Shown one piece after another: positions 35,550 through 57,117 of a DNA stretch of 64,000 nt; within the stretch, counting starts at the first letter, position 1, and each line of letters starts with the position of its first letter. Made by a program: the position numbers and the translations under genes. The stretch comes from Apostichopus japonicus (taxonomy: Eukaryota; Echinodermata; Holothuroidea; Aspidochirotida; Stichopodidae), in NCBI RefSeq assembly GCF_037975245.1, contig NC_092579.1, positions 16,020,178 to 16,084,177 of the forward strand, written 5' to 3'. The notes under the pieces are model-generated. The model was not told the DNA's origin. It did not search any database and saw only the letters and a list, made by a program, of their open reading frames with translations.

Positions 35550-36494
35550 AACCATGGCGTTCAAAATTGTATAGAAACAGCTTGGATTTTCCGAATATTG
35601 AGGTGATGAGCTTTGCTCCCATGCATCATCTGATCGCCCGCACTTTGCGTCCATTGCTGAACTCATGTAAACATCTTATAAGGACTGATTATCGACCACA
35701 TGAAGGCAATTATGTATAACAACCACAACATGACATACAACGTGAACTGGTGTCCCGCTGTTGAAAAGCATTGAAATACTGGCATATGTATAGTACAGAA
35801 TGCGAACGATCCATTTTGTCGGAAAGTTTTGAGGTAACTCAAATCAACTCATATGTCTCACTGCCCTTCTCATTCTGTGCCCCCCCCCTACCCCCAGTCT
35901 TCAAAGTATTAAGGTGTCACATCACAACATATTTGCTCCATTAATATATGTAAACCAGCGTATCTGCAATTGCTAAGAGGTGATCAAACACTGATCTACA
36001 CTTTACTTTTGTCAACTCCGAGGTCTTCAGAGCATATGATCGAAGTTTTACTATACCCACCAATGAGAGCTGATGACTTGATCTATCATTGTTCTTACAA
36101 ATCACAATACTATGTATGACCGGATTAGTTTTTTTTTTTTTAGCTAGGGACAGATACAGGCAGTTAGCATGCTACTTCCCAAGCTGTGAGAAAGACATCG
36201 TATGTTGCATTTGGTTTCCCATTTCTTAAATCCCTTGATTTTATTTATACCATTCTTATAGTATATATTCGTACCCTTCAACATTGCAAGCATCAATATA
36301 TCTGCAAAAAGTCACTTCTCGGAGTCATTTTAGGCATTTTCCGTGTCAAGTTTTATTCAAATTGGCGGATATATGCAGATATGATCACAGATTAGTCACA
36401 TTTTGCTCACAAATACCCATAGGATGTTTTCTTGCTTGTAAAAGATATCTGAGTTCCTTTGTTTATGGATATGCATTGTCGTTCGGAAATACTC

Positions 36495-36702
36495 ACCCAG
36501 TTGGGACAATTTTTTCTATACTGTATAGTGTCAGTGTCTCGCTTCAGAGCACTCGTATTGTCACTACGAGCAGTATGAATATCATGTTTCTATGAGATCA
36601 AGGTAAGAAACTGTTTGTACTGTCAATACCAGTGCTTCGAAGCATGATATTGGAGGACAGTTTAGAGAGGTATTAGCATTAGGAATTGGTCCCAGCTGGC
36701 TG
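36495..36702. mobile_element. MITE family A, copy 1
   Basis: This is nearly the same sequence as 57704-57909. Ends ACCCAGTTGGGACAATT and GGTCCCAGCTGGCTG are inverted repeats. Flanks aaatactc and aaatacct resemble a decayed 8-bp target duplication. The interior contains further short inverted repeats (GAATATCATG ... CATGATATTG). Confidence 0.75.
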
Positions 36703-36864
36703 AAATACCTTAACTGAGTCTCTTAAAATTTCTGCATGGAATAGGGAGGTGGTGGCGTAGTATATCTTTATATCGTTCATGTCTATTATTAACACCTGAG
36801 CCGTCTCTATCTACGCCTCTGACTGACGAACGCACGTATAATCCTGCATGCAATACCCTCGGGG

Positions 36865-37124
36865 CAGGGCCGGACTAAGCGTCTGTGGAGGGGGGGGGGG
36901 GGGGTGGCAGAGCACGCGATTGTGTGGGAGCCCTATAGTCTGTATTTTTTCCGCACTTTCATGCTTGCAAATTCAGAGAGTATTTCATCGTGTTTCATGC
37001 TAAGAATTTTGTGGATCACAATTACGACAGTTTTGTAAATTCTAGGATACTCTAAATGTGGGGGCACCAAAATGTGGGGGCCCGAAGCACGTGCCCCTGT
37101 TGCCCCGCCGTTAATCCGCTACTG
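36865..37124. mobile_element. hAT-like MITE with poly-G interior
   Basis: Left end CAGGGCCGGACTAAGCG and inverted right end CAGTAGCGGATTAACG are related. Flanks cctcgggg (36857-36864) and cctggggg (37125-37132) match at 7 of 8 bases. An 18-base G run follows the left end. Confidence 0.65.
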
Positions 37125-38528
37125 CCTGGGGGTTACTAGTATAGGCCTACTAAAGGAAACCAGTGTAAATATTTAAATACATTAGAGATAATGTAAAAAC
37201 AAATTGACGAATCCTTTGGCAATAAATATAATACGGTGTAAACAGTTTATTTTCAACATTTCTCGATATTATATTGAGCATAATTTCATTTAAGTTCGTT
37301 AATTATAAAAATCACTATAGACACTATGCTATGGGTGTGTTAGGGTTATTCGCCTTTTGGAAGATCAAATTTCAAACAAAACGAAAGTAGTAAACTGCAG
37401 TAGCTCAAAGCTATAGCCTTTTTTTCATCCTTTTGGAGCTATAAGCCTTGTAGGATTTTGTATAGGATAATTTCACTCTTTTGAATCAAAGAGTGTGGTT
37501 TTTTTTGTGTTATGTTTAAACAACTAATTTGTAAATAAAGTAGAGTATTGCAAGATAAGTCAAGAAAAGTAAAACTTTATTTGTGTTTGTTTATGTGATC
37601 CTCGTTATATTGTATCATGTAAATACCACTCATTTGTAATTGCCTGAGAGCCTGCTAAAAGTCGTGAACACAGTGTTTTGTTTTTTATATTTCTTATAAA
37701 TAATATTAAGTAATCTACTTTAAGCGTACGATCAAGTTAGGCAACGCCAACTTGAGAAACATAATATGTGTTTTGCCAGTTTACTCAAATTGATGCATAT
37801 GAGCGCAAATCTATAAATGATCTTATGTAATGTCGACATTTCAGATTTGATATATTCTTGCATTTTTACGTATAACCACTCATAATTCCGTAACCATATA
37901 ACCTTGTATCTTGTTTTGGTTTATGTCACTTACTTGTTATAATTCATCCACGTTGATGATAAACAGAGAGGAACTATATTTTACCAACAATGACATATCG
38001 CGCTCATAAAATTAATACACTATTTTGAAAGGTCCGACATCTGGAATCCTCCCTATATGTATCTCTCCTCTCGCCGCTCCATCAATCGCCACCCAAGAGT
38101 AAAAGAGTCTTGTATAGTAGTCACAAATATGTAGCATTTACCCGCATGGATACAGTTAATATTAATTATTTTTATTCATGACCTTGTGTTATATTTTCAT
38201 TGATTAAAATGGTGTTGGAAATGCTGTTTGATGAAATATTAATGTATTGAAACTATTTTGCTATTGATCAGAAACATACACATCAACTTGTAAGTTGTAA
38301 CGGTCACATTGTTGGCAACATCAACACAAATGAAAATCTAAACCATTCCATTTCCTGTATCACTATAGATGCCATGACATATTGAAACTAAGCTCAACGA
38401 TTGCAACACGTGCATCCTGTAAATTTGATATCATAAATGGTAGAAATATGATCTCAAATCAACTCTCTGAAATCAAACGAGCAATCTTTTATAATCTTCA
38501 TATCTCTTTTCTTGGCGGCTCTAATCGA

Positions 38529-41500
38529 TTAATTGCTCTCAAATTCTGTGCCGTAGACAGCAGCAAAAGCACTAATAAATGATAAAACCATCGTCCACGT
38601 GACCCTTCGCGATTCTATGCCCATAGAGTCCATTTGGCGAGTGAGTCTTCGCCAGAAAACCCGTGAGGATTTAGTTCGGCGACACGTGAGAAGCTGATAT
38701 CGAAAATGATCCCACATGTGAGAAGCATCCAACCCTCCCGTAGACAGCACGCTAAGACAGAGGAACATACATATTTGTGACCAAATCATCCATAATTGAT
38801 ACACGCAATCTCCGTGTCCACGTTGACTGTAATGCCAACACAGGGTTGTCGTCATTGCCCACGTCGAAAATGGGAAAACTATCATCATATACACGTAAAC
38901 GAACTGCCTGTAACAGTTAAAGTCATGAATGGCGTTCCACAGGATTCGTCGACATGTATCCACGTCATCTTGGTGTAGTTCGACGAAAGATTGAACCAGT
39001 TGAAATTGGTGGAAAAGTGAGATCCTACAGAGAAACATAACGTATTGGAAGTTCGACCAGACGAACATTAATACAAGAGTGCAGATCAAGGATTGGATTC
39101 TGATGTAAGGGAATCCTTTTATATCGTCACAGAGGAATGAATAAATCAAAATTCGATGGATGGTCAATTCAACCGGCCAAGCAAAACACACGAATAAGAA
39201 CTTCTTTCCTGGTATACCTGTGAAGGAAACAGAGATATGTATCATATACAACACATAGACGGATCCAAATATTGGAAGAACTACTATTTGTACATATCCA
39301 GATTGTTACTGGCATTATTGTTTCTTTAAGAAATGCTTCCCCCTTTTGTTGGAAAAATGCCAATTACTGGATTTTTGTTGAGTAATGCACAAAGTAATCA
39401 TTTTGTCGGAACGTTTGAGGTAACTTTGTGGTCTGCCCATTTCAATAAAAATGCATGTCTCCTTGCCCTTCTAATTCTGCCGCCCCCCCCCCCCCCCACG
39501 TCATTAAACCCTCTTCAATCTTGTTGTGTGAGGTGGTATCCTGTATCTCGTATTTTTCCCCCGCTCATTACGTCTCCTTCATCGCGGAAAGAGGGTAATA
39601 TTCGTCGTTGGAAAAATGATTTTCGAATTACAAAAGATAACAACTTTATTCTCAACTTAATTCATTTACTATTATCTTAATATCATTAATTTTTCTATAC
39701 CTCTCAACTATATAACTATACCCCCCCCCCCTTCCTTTCTTACTGCATTCTACTTACCCCCACATCGAAAATCTATAAACTGGAATCGTTTGACGATAAA
39801 CTGTGCATTGAGAGTGGTAGCCCATGAAAAGTTTGGACATCCTCTAGCCTGGATGAAGTAAGACTGGAACTTGGAATAAAGACTCATGACCGGATAAACC
39901 GACAAAACAGTCAAGAAGATAGCATAGGATAAGAGATGAATGGAGCGAGCCGGTTGCGGTCTCTGGTATCGGGAGTAGTTGTAAATTTCGTAAATATTCC
40001 AAAACGTTATCACGAAAAGAACGATAACCGAAATCATCCAACTGCCAGGATGGTTCCAATATCGACAACCTACAATAAAAAGAAAACCAATTTGTGTTAA
40101 GTTGGTCGCCATCTTCTATACTTTCGAAAGCGACTGAGGTAGTCTTTAACTATAATGGCTATAGATGAACAAGAGCTTCCCATCCTCTCTCCTTGCGTCC
40201 TGTATACTCACAGTTTATTGTGTTTGAATGGCACCGTTTCTGTGGGGAGACTACTACAAATGGGTGGAGTGGGATGTTCTTTACCTGTCAATGGTGGGGG
40301 TATTTTTATTGTAAAATGAAAACTTACCGAAAGGGCACTATCTAGTTAATGCTGTATAATTTTTATACTTCAGGGGAGATGTGGATTGCCATTCTCATCA
40401 TACATTAAGCAACGCAGACAATATATATCGGATCATATGCCAATAGCTCCTCAAAGGTATCATTAGTAAAGATGCAAACACCATGGCGAGGCTTAAATAT
40501 GATTTTGAAAATAGTTACAGGTACAAGCAAACGCTATAGACAACCGAAAAAAATCATTACAATGTTATGAAGAAAGAAGTTGATAACGAAGCATAAACTT
40601 TGTAAGTCGTTTGGCAGAATCAAATGGCAAATATAACTTGACTATTTATAAGACTGACTTTAATGATTAAAGTATGAGATAATTTGATTGGTCATATCGT
40701 GACATGGCTAACCAATCACAGACCTCCTGCAGTTTGATGTACACTTCTCGACCAGTGATGTTTGTGTGTCGCGACAATAACAAGGGAGCAGATATACTCT
40801 CAGCTAAGGCGACCATTTTCTTTAAATAGGAGTCTGGGACAAAAATGTTAAAACTGGAATGTGCGCGGCATGGGCAGGGGTCTCCCCTCCCGCTCCCCCT
40901 CCCCCTTTGAGCAAAAAAGTGCTAGTCTGGTAGAGCACAGACATGATATAATCAAGAGCAGGTATACAGGTCAGCACACGAGTAATCCTATAGTAAACAC
41001 TGTCACACTTGTAAGTTACTTCGCTTCTTAATTCTTACCGATATCTTCGTCGGTGTACTTGGAAATAATCCCATTATGATCCCACCAGCAACTGCTACAG
41101 GTCTTACAGCTTGTTTTATCACTCCGCCGGTGATTCACTGTTTCATTCACTCTGTCACATCCTTGACTAATCAAATCAACGTTTGTTGTAGAATACTCTC
41201 TAACGTCATCAGAACTCTATAAGTGAAGAGTGCGAGAAAAGTGTGATCTTCATCTTATTTTCTATGTGAAAATATGTCAAAACTTGATTTGAATGATGCG
41301 ACCCTGTCCCTTTACTGATTTGTCAGGGTAACATTTCCCGACGATTTAAAAGGCTTATCCGAAATTGTAACAAATCGATTACTAAGAGATCGAATACTGA
41401 AGGGATTTGTGTGGGGAAGGGGAGGGCGTGGGGCGGCGGAGGGGTGGGGAAGGTCATACAGAAGATTCGAGCCGTTCATGCAGTTAGTCCACGACGGAGA

Positions 41501-42231
41501 ATGAGCCTGGGGTGTCAATACATTTTGACCAGATAACCCGAAAGTGACCTTCAGCCTCTGATTGTAGATTTTCGTAAAGCGTATTGTATCAGTTTTGGTC
41601 AGGGAACAATTGTTTATGATTCGGGAGTAAGGGGCGGAGCTGCTCGGGTGAAGGCAGATATACTGCCGACTTGTTCCCCTGTATGATGCCAATTAAAACT
41701 GCAGTTAATAACATTTTGTCTATTCCAGTGGTGATCGAATTTTTCGATCTTTGCTTCTCTTATGACAACAGTTTGTTGACTTCACTTTAAATGGGGTAAT
41801 CTTTGTAACCCCTAAACAAAGATCATTTATGCAACTTTGTTTTATCGCATACAACTAATTAAATGTTTTGAATGCTATGGCATTTGGTGACTTTTGAGCG
41901 TGACCAATTCCGCAAACATAACCCACTACGCGTCGTTCTCCCAACTTACCGTTAACGAATGTCTTGACTCGGTAACTTGACAATGGAAACATTTTCGTGG
42001 AACTACTATATTTCGTTGAAAAAATATGCACGAGACCTTCATTGCAAACCAGATGATCGGCGGGAAGGAACGTCGAGCTTGTTGAATATTCGTATCCCTG
42101 ATATGACTTTGCTCGTCAGCTGATCTGCCGTCGTTTTTCGATACGAGAGGTAGCGATTCATCATCATCGTCGCAACTTGAGACGCTTCTAAGCAAAAATT
42201 GGTTCTCGTCGGTTCCCATGGGTTTAGTCAC
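38529..42231 (-). CDS. Seven-pass orphan membrane protein, possible gustatory-receptor-like (copy 2)
   Basis: On the minus strand four exons (42231-41950, 41216-41039, 40069-39758, 39217-38529) join in phase 0, 1, 1 and give 486 residues. The first ATG is at 42231; a second in-frame ATG at 42219 is also possible. Exon 2 (59 codons) was found by phase and by similarity to copy 1: CKTCSSCWWDHNG and YTDEDI match CEACRASWWNRCG and YTEDSI. Later exons share WNHPGSW, FVCFAWP and the final hydrophobic segment VTWTMVLSFISAFAAVYG. Copy 1 has no intron where copy 2 has its first one. Introns 2 and 3 share position and phase in both, which supports common descent. About seven helices are predicted. The role is unknown; chemoreception is inference only. 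Confidence 0.8.
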
Positions 42232-42354
42232 ATATAGGCCTATCTCTTTGTCATGTACAAAAAAAGGGGAAAAATATATTGAAAAGGTCGCGGTGTATTT
42301 TCTTTCTATAGGATATACATTGAAATACCTATAGCCTATAGTGACTTTTCGTTA

Positions 42355-42579
<225 letters not shown>

Positions 42580-43397
42580 GAAAATCGTAAATGAGTTGGA
42601 TATATTTATATATATACTCGTTTAGATGACCTCTCAACACTCAATACCGATAAAGTGTCCCTACAATTCTCGCCCCAACCTACGTCCCGTGAATCCCACT
42701 TATAACATTTCTTCCTATAGCCTCATCAAGCAAACACATTCAAGATTGCTATAAAGAAAAGTAGGCTGCAATAACAAGACAGAGCTAGTACTTACTTTGA
42801 TTATCTTGCACCATCTATCCGATTATTCTTTATGATTTGAAAACACTGTAGTATACTTTTAATATGTATGTTCGTTCTAGAAATGTTCCTTTCGCTGCTA
42901 TTAATCATTGATAATCGAACAATGGACGTCAAAAGTTTCTTTCGCTTTGATCATTGTCACTGCATATATTTCTAAATTATCGCGTGCTTTACCTGTATAA
43001 ACATTTGACGTATTTCCTTTTCCGGTAAAAGAAAAGTAATTACATAGTCAGAAAAGTTATAATATGTGATTCATATTGATAAAAAAAAATAATCACTAAA
43101 TAGCATATAACATAATGAATTTTTAGTTTCCCGAAAGGGAAAATTAAGGAGTAACTCTTACCGACCTTGCAAGACCGCGGATTGCAAAGTCGGCAATGAC
43201 TATAACGCCGATCGCAAAGTTGGTGATTATTATTACTGTTAGATTCTTCCAATACGGCAGCATACAGTAACGTTTTACCCAAAGCCGAAGTCAAAGTGAA
43301 TTAATAATGTCACACATTAGGAGTCACCTTTCTGGAATTATGTCATACTGTAGTGTTGATTCTTTGTAGGCCTACTGTGAATATTTATGTATATATG

Positions 43398-43429
<32 letters not shown>

Positions 43430-43619
43430 ATTAGAGAAAACCAGAGAAATAAGATATGACTCATAATTGACAAATAAGGAGTATAGGCTATATATAATAT
43501 AACATGTATATAATAGGATAATAGGCCTACCTGACAGCATCATTAGTGCCGATAAATTCTAAGCAGCTAGCTCGTTTTTTTTTTATGATGTAAAATAGAT
43601 TGATATTTTTTTCTTTTTC

Positions 43620-43685
43620 TTGAGACATCTCACGGGCCGCAAAAAAATCACTGTCGGGCCGCATGGTTGTAGGTTGCCCACCCCT
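43620..43685 (-). mobile_element. hAT-like transposon end
   Basis: Read on the minus strand it begins CAGGGGTGGGCAACC, followed by two GCGGCCCG blocks, a layout common at the ends of hAT-type MITEs. The other end was not found. Confidence 0.35.
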
Positions 43686-44929
43686 GATCTACAGGATACC
43701 GTACAGCGGCCCAAGAGTCTTCACTTTCTTTTGTGTCAGGTGTAAATCAGTCATTCATTTTTGTGTACAAATTGTTCCTTCAGCAGCAAAAGACTTCTGA
43801 CGGCATTTTTGTTGTTCACCAGTCTTTGTCTTTACTCTTTGCCTTCCGTCCCGATAACCAAGGTATACGTTATTCCCGGGTTTGTAACACCGAATAAATA
43901 TATAACTGACGTGTAGTCTAATCACATATAGGACTACCCAAACCATGGTCAATTCTCCCCGCCACTTACTATAATTAATTGTCCGAAATTATCTTTTCTC
44001 ACCAGCTGAGAATAATTTGATATTGGTCAGAACCTCTGGGACAATGTCTTTGAAAGTTAAACGCAACTTTAAATTTGTGGTCCATTTCAGTCTACTGATT
44101 ACATTAATGTTACACTCTCTCTACCAGTCTTCTGTACGATTTACTCTGACCACGCCCATTTCATTTCCTCGAATTAAGCTATATTGTGCATGATTGGAGC
44201 AACAGCATGATGTGATCTGTAATATATACCGCGGTACTGTAGGTCTATGCAATTCAAATTAGCAAAACCTGTCTTTTCCATGAGCGAATTGCATAATAAC
44301 CCTTTTTACTTTCTGAAAATGAATATATCTCTTGGCTTGAACAAGTGTACTTTTAATGACTTAACTCGAGAACAAGGACCCTTGATGATTCCAAAGGTGA
44401 AACTAATAGTTCAGTTGTAATTACAAGTGGCGAACTGCTTTGGTAAATTGTTTGCAGATATGGACATACGCTCATTACTATATGCTTCCCAGAACGAGCC
44501 AACTTTAGTTCATAGCCGTACTTCTCACGTGAACAAAAAAAGTATTAATCAACACTGGAATATACATAGGGCCTATATGCAATCACTTTTAAAGCAAAGG
44601 AAGTCATTGGTGAAAGATAAATCAATTTTAAAAGGGGAAATTAAAGGGAAACCAACAAGGAAAAAATAAAGAAAAGAAACGCATAACTCATATGCTAGAT
44701 TGTATCGTGTGTATGGAAAAGTCCACCCCTTCTCCACCCCTTCTTACTATTGAAATACACGGCAAACTAGTCGGCAAACCTATTTAGACATAGGCCTATC
44801 TTTATAGGAGTGGAATTTCCATCTGGTGAATTCACTCACGGAGAAAAGAAAAACTAGCCGTTGACAAGTTTTGTGGAACGAGCAGACTGTCTAATACGGT
44901 AAATGATGGTACCTAATTATTTGGAAAGA

Positions 44930-44985
44930 CAGTGGCGTAGGAAGGTGGCGCCCCAGCCCCCCGGCTCCTACGCCCTTGGGGAAAG
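44930..44985. repeat. Short palindrome with GGCGTAGGA arms
   Basis: GGCGTAGGA (from 44934) and its inverse TCCTACGCC (from about 44974) flank a GC-rich core. This may be a deleted MITE; the left side starts CAGTGGCGTAGG. Confidence 0.35.
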
Positions 44986-47043
44986 ATGTTCTACAATGCA
45001 ACCCGCCCGTGATATCGACATAATGAGAATGGGGTTTATTTCGCCTCCAGGTCTGTTGCGATATAATGGTACAATTTTAGCAAACTATCTCGCGTTGATC
45101 TTTATTTAGATCTCAACACCTTTCCACGAAGGCGAATAATTTGGAAGTCAAAACTACCAGAAATTTACTTTGGTAAACGTTGATCTATTCTTTAGTTTGT
45201 AATTTAAGGCCAAAAATTGATGATTTCAGTATTTGCGCTTGGGATTTTAGTATTTTACCATGAAAGTGGCTTCCGTGGATTTTACCATAAGCGCCCTCCT
45301 AGCCCTGAGTGCTTTAATCTATTGCGCACTCACCAATCAGACACACGCATGCATAAACGCTCATTTGACGGCATGTGCTGTCACTATACAGAGTCAACGA
45401 AAAACTGGTGAATCTCTTTCTCTTATTTAACCGTGATTGCGATGATACTGTCTAGAAATTCTAGAATGTGGTTTTGAATAGACTGAAAGTGCCGAATCAT
45501 TTTAAATTCGGAGTTTAACCTATACTAGTGTATGCACCTGTTTGGTGTCTAGATCTTAGAATCGTGGAATCGGTACGTGCGTTAGAAGAATATATCTGAC
45601 TTACAAAAGGTCGAGATTACTGACAGATACCGACGTTACTGGGTTCACAACAGTTCTGAAATTATTTATGATGCTGATTAAGTTGACATGAAAATCCTAT
45701 TTTTTTTGGTGACTTGATAAAATAAATCAAAGGTATTAAAACAAAACTCGGCACAAGAAAGTCGAATGTAGACCTAGGCCTAGGCTAAGTTAGGTTAGCA
45801 TATAGACTAACTTGGGTTAAAGTCGGATCACAGCGCAAGCCTAACCCATTACTCATCGCAGAATTTGTTACTGAAGTTAGTAAGGTAGGTTCCTTAACTC
45901 TGTAGGCCTAAATAGGATAAGGAATAGCCTTGGATTACTCTGAGGATCATGTCACTTTCGTACCTGGCTGGCAATTTCCAATGTTATTACTTATTAGTAA
46001 GAGAAGGGTGTTCTTAAATTTGTGTTGGTTGTATTGTTTGTATGTAGAACCTTACAAAGTTGTTGTACTGATCATATTACAGAACTGTTGTATTGAATGT
46101 AGTTGCACATCTTGTACATAGTCTGTGGATGGCAAATAGAACAATTTTAAGGCCAAGTTTCAAGTAATAGTATTTTGTTGTTGGACATGTGACAAATAAA
46201 ACCAATTTTCTACAATTTTGGAGTAATAGTATGTCCTTTTCTTTTCTGGTATCAGACATGTGGCAAAGATACCCTCCCCCTCCCCCTCTAAAAAAAATAA
46301 ATAAAAAAAAATAAATATTAAACTATGATTTAAATGCAAACATACTAACAGGGATAATGAAATGTTTTATTTAATTTTCATATCATTTATACTTTCACTG
46401 TATATATAACATGTCATAATACAAGGATAGAACCAACCATGATTTAAACACAATAACCTTTAATTCCTGACCTATACTAATCTTTAATCCAATGTTTAAC
46501 TTACAGCCAACCTATCATCAAATGGTGTAGTATAACATTCTGGGTATGATAGAGACTTGCTCATAATTCTGATAAATATTGTGATATGCCCCTCAATACA
46601 TTAAAAATGTGATGAAGTGAGATTTGAAAATTGATAGGAGAAAGAGAAATATGTATATTGCATGGCTCTAATTGTCTAGTTTTGTAAGGTAGTCAACTGC
46701 ATATCACTATTAGCTATTCACTATTAGCGTTATATCACTATTAGCGTTATCGTTTGGATGTTATACTGTGTGTGTAACATTTAGATTGGACTAAGCCCAG
46801 GCACCTCCAATGGAATGGCAGAAAGAATCCATAAAGGGCCTATTTTTGAATAGCAGATATTAGGCCAAATCTGGAACTTTTGAGTTTCACTACAGACGCT
46901 CCCAAATATGTGGTAGATTTGTTTATACTGTTATGCACAGTATGTACCAGACATGTACTGTGTACTATCATCATTTATGATTTAAGCTACAATATGAAAT
47001 TTAATTGAAGTTTCGTAGTTTAATATATTCCTTTTCTTTCTAG

Positions 47044-54470
<7,427 letters not shown>

Positions 54471-56131
54471 AGAAGGAAGGAACTGGACCATGGGGCCCCA
54501 CTCTCTCGATGCTTAGCGACAGATCTCGCTTGGAAATCCAGTTGTGCTATTTTGCATGCGGTTGTGGTCTTCCCTAACTTCATTCAAGCCAGTAGCAATC
54601 CTAGCTTAAAGTACCGGGTATTTCCATCTTCAGGGTTTCGTTCCCCTCCATCATAGCTGTCACGATTACATCACACATGAGCTAGTGTTTAGGAAGAAGA
54701 GGAAGAAGACCAGGGTCTCTTGCCTGACGTTATCGGGACGGAACTGTTGCGAACATATGTCGTGCTAGAGTGGTGTAGGAGTTTTGCCATCACTATAGTC
54801 TTAGAGGACACACCAGAGCTCTCTTTCTCACCAGTTCAGGGATTACTGATATTATACTGAAGCTAGCTGGAAAGGACAGTATCTCATACTTGATGTATCC
54901 AGGTGAATCCATCATGGAAATATGTTGGGACTGCATAACGGTGGAGTTTTGTCAGCCCTAGTTATGGACATTAGTTAATGTTTATCACCTGTAGAGCATC
55001 CATTGTTAGACCCCCTTCTCTCTCAACTGTCACCCAAGTTGGTTCTGAAGGATGGCATGTCTTGTTTGATAACGAACGATGGAACTATCATGGAAGTCTG
55101 TAGTCAGGCCTAACGAGGGGGGGGGGGATACCTGTTGGGCACACTATCTTTGTATAAGATACAACAAGCTGTTTCAAAAGACGTCAGGGATTGACAATTT
55201 GCTGGATCAACTTCAGGGCAAACGAGATGCTATTATGCTCTCATGCACAACAACTTTGAAGAAATGCCTTAACATGCCTTAACATATGGCTTTAGAAAAC
55301 AAATGGACAACTTGGATAACCAAGAAATAATGAATATTGTATTATTAACCTTTTAAAGAAAGAGAGATAAAATAATTTCAGTAACATATTATGTAATGCT
55401 GGTAAAATGAATTTTTTATTCTGCAATAATTACACAACTACTCTCTTTTCAGAAGAAACTATTTTTCTCCTGACTTTTCTTTCTTCAGTGGATAAAACCT
55501 TTTTAACTCTTATCTTTTGTTGTTTTTAATCTGTACTGCTGTGACAAAAGAGGGTTCAATGGTGGTGGTGGGGGGGGTGGGCTGGGGGAAGGGAGGGGGT
55601 AAGCCTATACTTGGTAAGGAAGTAAGACATGTGTCTTTGCTTTGAGGAAGAAAACTACCCTAAAAAAATGTCCAGACAAAATGAGTCCTCTGTGCATTCT
55701 TTATCACAAATTCTGGTATTTTGAAGGGCCCAACTTCATTTCTATTTTTTTGTAATTCAACAAAAGATCACTTTGTAAATAGAAAAATTGCACAGTTTCA
55801 TTACCAAAATATAAAAAATACATGTGTTGTGTTTATTAACAAAAAGGGGCACTTTTAATTTTGCTAAGGGTCACTTTTGGGGTATTTTACACAGTTGTAG
55901 GGCAGGGATGGGGTCACTTGTCCATGGTCCACTGATCAGCCTTTGGAAATATTATGCAATTATAGGAAACGGGCTCTGCTATAATGTTAATGCATCTTAG
56001 ATTCTTCATTCTACTTGATCTGTCTTCCTCTCAGGCATCTATTTTAACCCATCGTGCCTTATTAGCCAAAATAGCATGCTTAAAGTCATAGTTTGAGTTT
56101 AAAATCTCATGAATAACGAATTATGTACCCT

Positions 56132-56417
56132 CAGGCTCGTAGCCAAGAGGGGGGGCGAAGGGGGCGACCGCCCCCCCCTTGAGCATATATTTTGTGTATG
56201 TTTTTATGATATCGCCAGTAATTTCAAGCTTAGATGCAACTTACAAGGCCTGGGAAATGCCATTTCCAGCGATCTGGGAGGCATTTTCAGCCAACATTTT
56301 CTTGTACGCGTAGCGCCAACTTATGGTGGCGCTACGCTTAGATAGTTTTCAATGCAGTTCAATGTAGTTTGCCTACAGGTTCGCCCCTCCCTTGGCAAAT
56401 TCCTGGCTACACGTCAG
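56132..56417. mobile_element. hAT-like MITE
   Basis: The left end CAGGCTCGTAGCCA and the inverted right end CTGACGTGTAGCCA share GTAGCCA. Flanks tgtaccct and tataccct differ at one base. The subterminal zones are G/C homopolymer-rich, and the interior has no coding capacity. Confidence 0.55.
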
Positions 56418-57043
56418 TATACCCTTCAAACCAGTCAAGGCAAAGGCTGGAATGATTTCAACCAAATGACTGACTAAACAAAACCAAAAACTATAACGAC
56501 AGTTTTGAAGAGAATAAAAATACAAGTAGGTAATGAACACTTGAAAAAAAAAAACTGTTCGTGTGGTTGGTACCCTTTAACCATAGTACCCTTGCATACC
56601 GTGTGGCCATGCTTGAATCACCTAGCTCTAGTTTAATTTGATACAATCACGACAGTGGCAGGCGAGATATTTCATGAAAAATTCTAAACTTTCAGGATCT
56701 GAATTATGTTTAAGGAAATAGTAAAGCGAAACCTGACTTGACCTTTTTTTCATCCACAAGTTATGAAAGAGCAGAAACCACAGGCTGTATAACTTTCTGT
56801 CCTATTCACTCTTTGCTTTCGCTTTCTTTTATCGCTTTCTTTTTTCGCTTTCTGTTATTTATAATAACGGTATACCTGAAGGAAAATGGATTTCCATGAA
56901 CAAAAGAACGCATACATCATCATTCACAAACAAGTAGTATTTGCTATTGACATTTGTGAGCGCAGATGTTGATAATCGGGTTGGCTAGAATGGGACTCGG
57001 AACCTTGACTTTGGTATTAGCAGTCTTGTGTTGACTGACTGAG

Positions 57044-57117
57044 GGTGGATAGCTCAGTTTATAGAGATCATTGGACATGCAGTCATGAGACCACTGATTC
57101 AAATCCCATTTATAGCC
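57044..57117 (+). mobile_element. tRNA-like SINE head
   Basis: A-box-like TAGCTCAGTTTATAGAG (from 57050) and B-box-like GATTCAAATCC (57096-57106) are spaced as in a tRNA, but the ends do not pair into an acceptor stem. It is read as a SINE head. Confidence 0.55.

Larger units (their letters stand above)
35550..38528. other. Intergenic region between convergent genes
   Basis: It holds two small elements (36495-36702 and 36865-37124) and AT-rich sequence. Several short frames exist, but none has splice support or family character. A minus-strand AATAAA (complement of 38171-38176) could serve the convergent gene. Confidence 0.5.

Noticed and set aside
41312-41692. 126-codon minus-strand frame between the first two exons of membrane protein copy 2
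   Set aside because: It lies in an intron, has low-complexity Pro/Ser content, and its inclusion would break the phase match to copy 1.
44427-44669. 80-codon + strand frame rich in Lys
   Set aside because: No recognisable motif, no splice context and AT-rich composition like the surrounding intergenic DNA.
57044-57117. tRNA gene
   Set aside because: A and B boxes are present but the acceptor ends do not pair; it is better explained as a SINE head.
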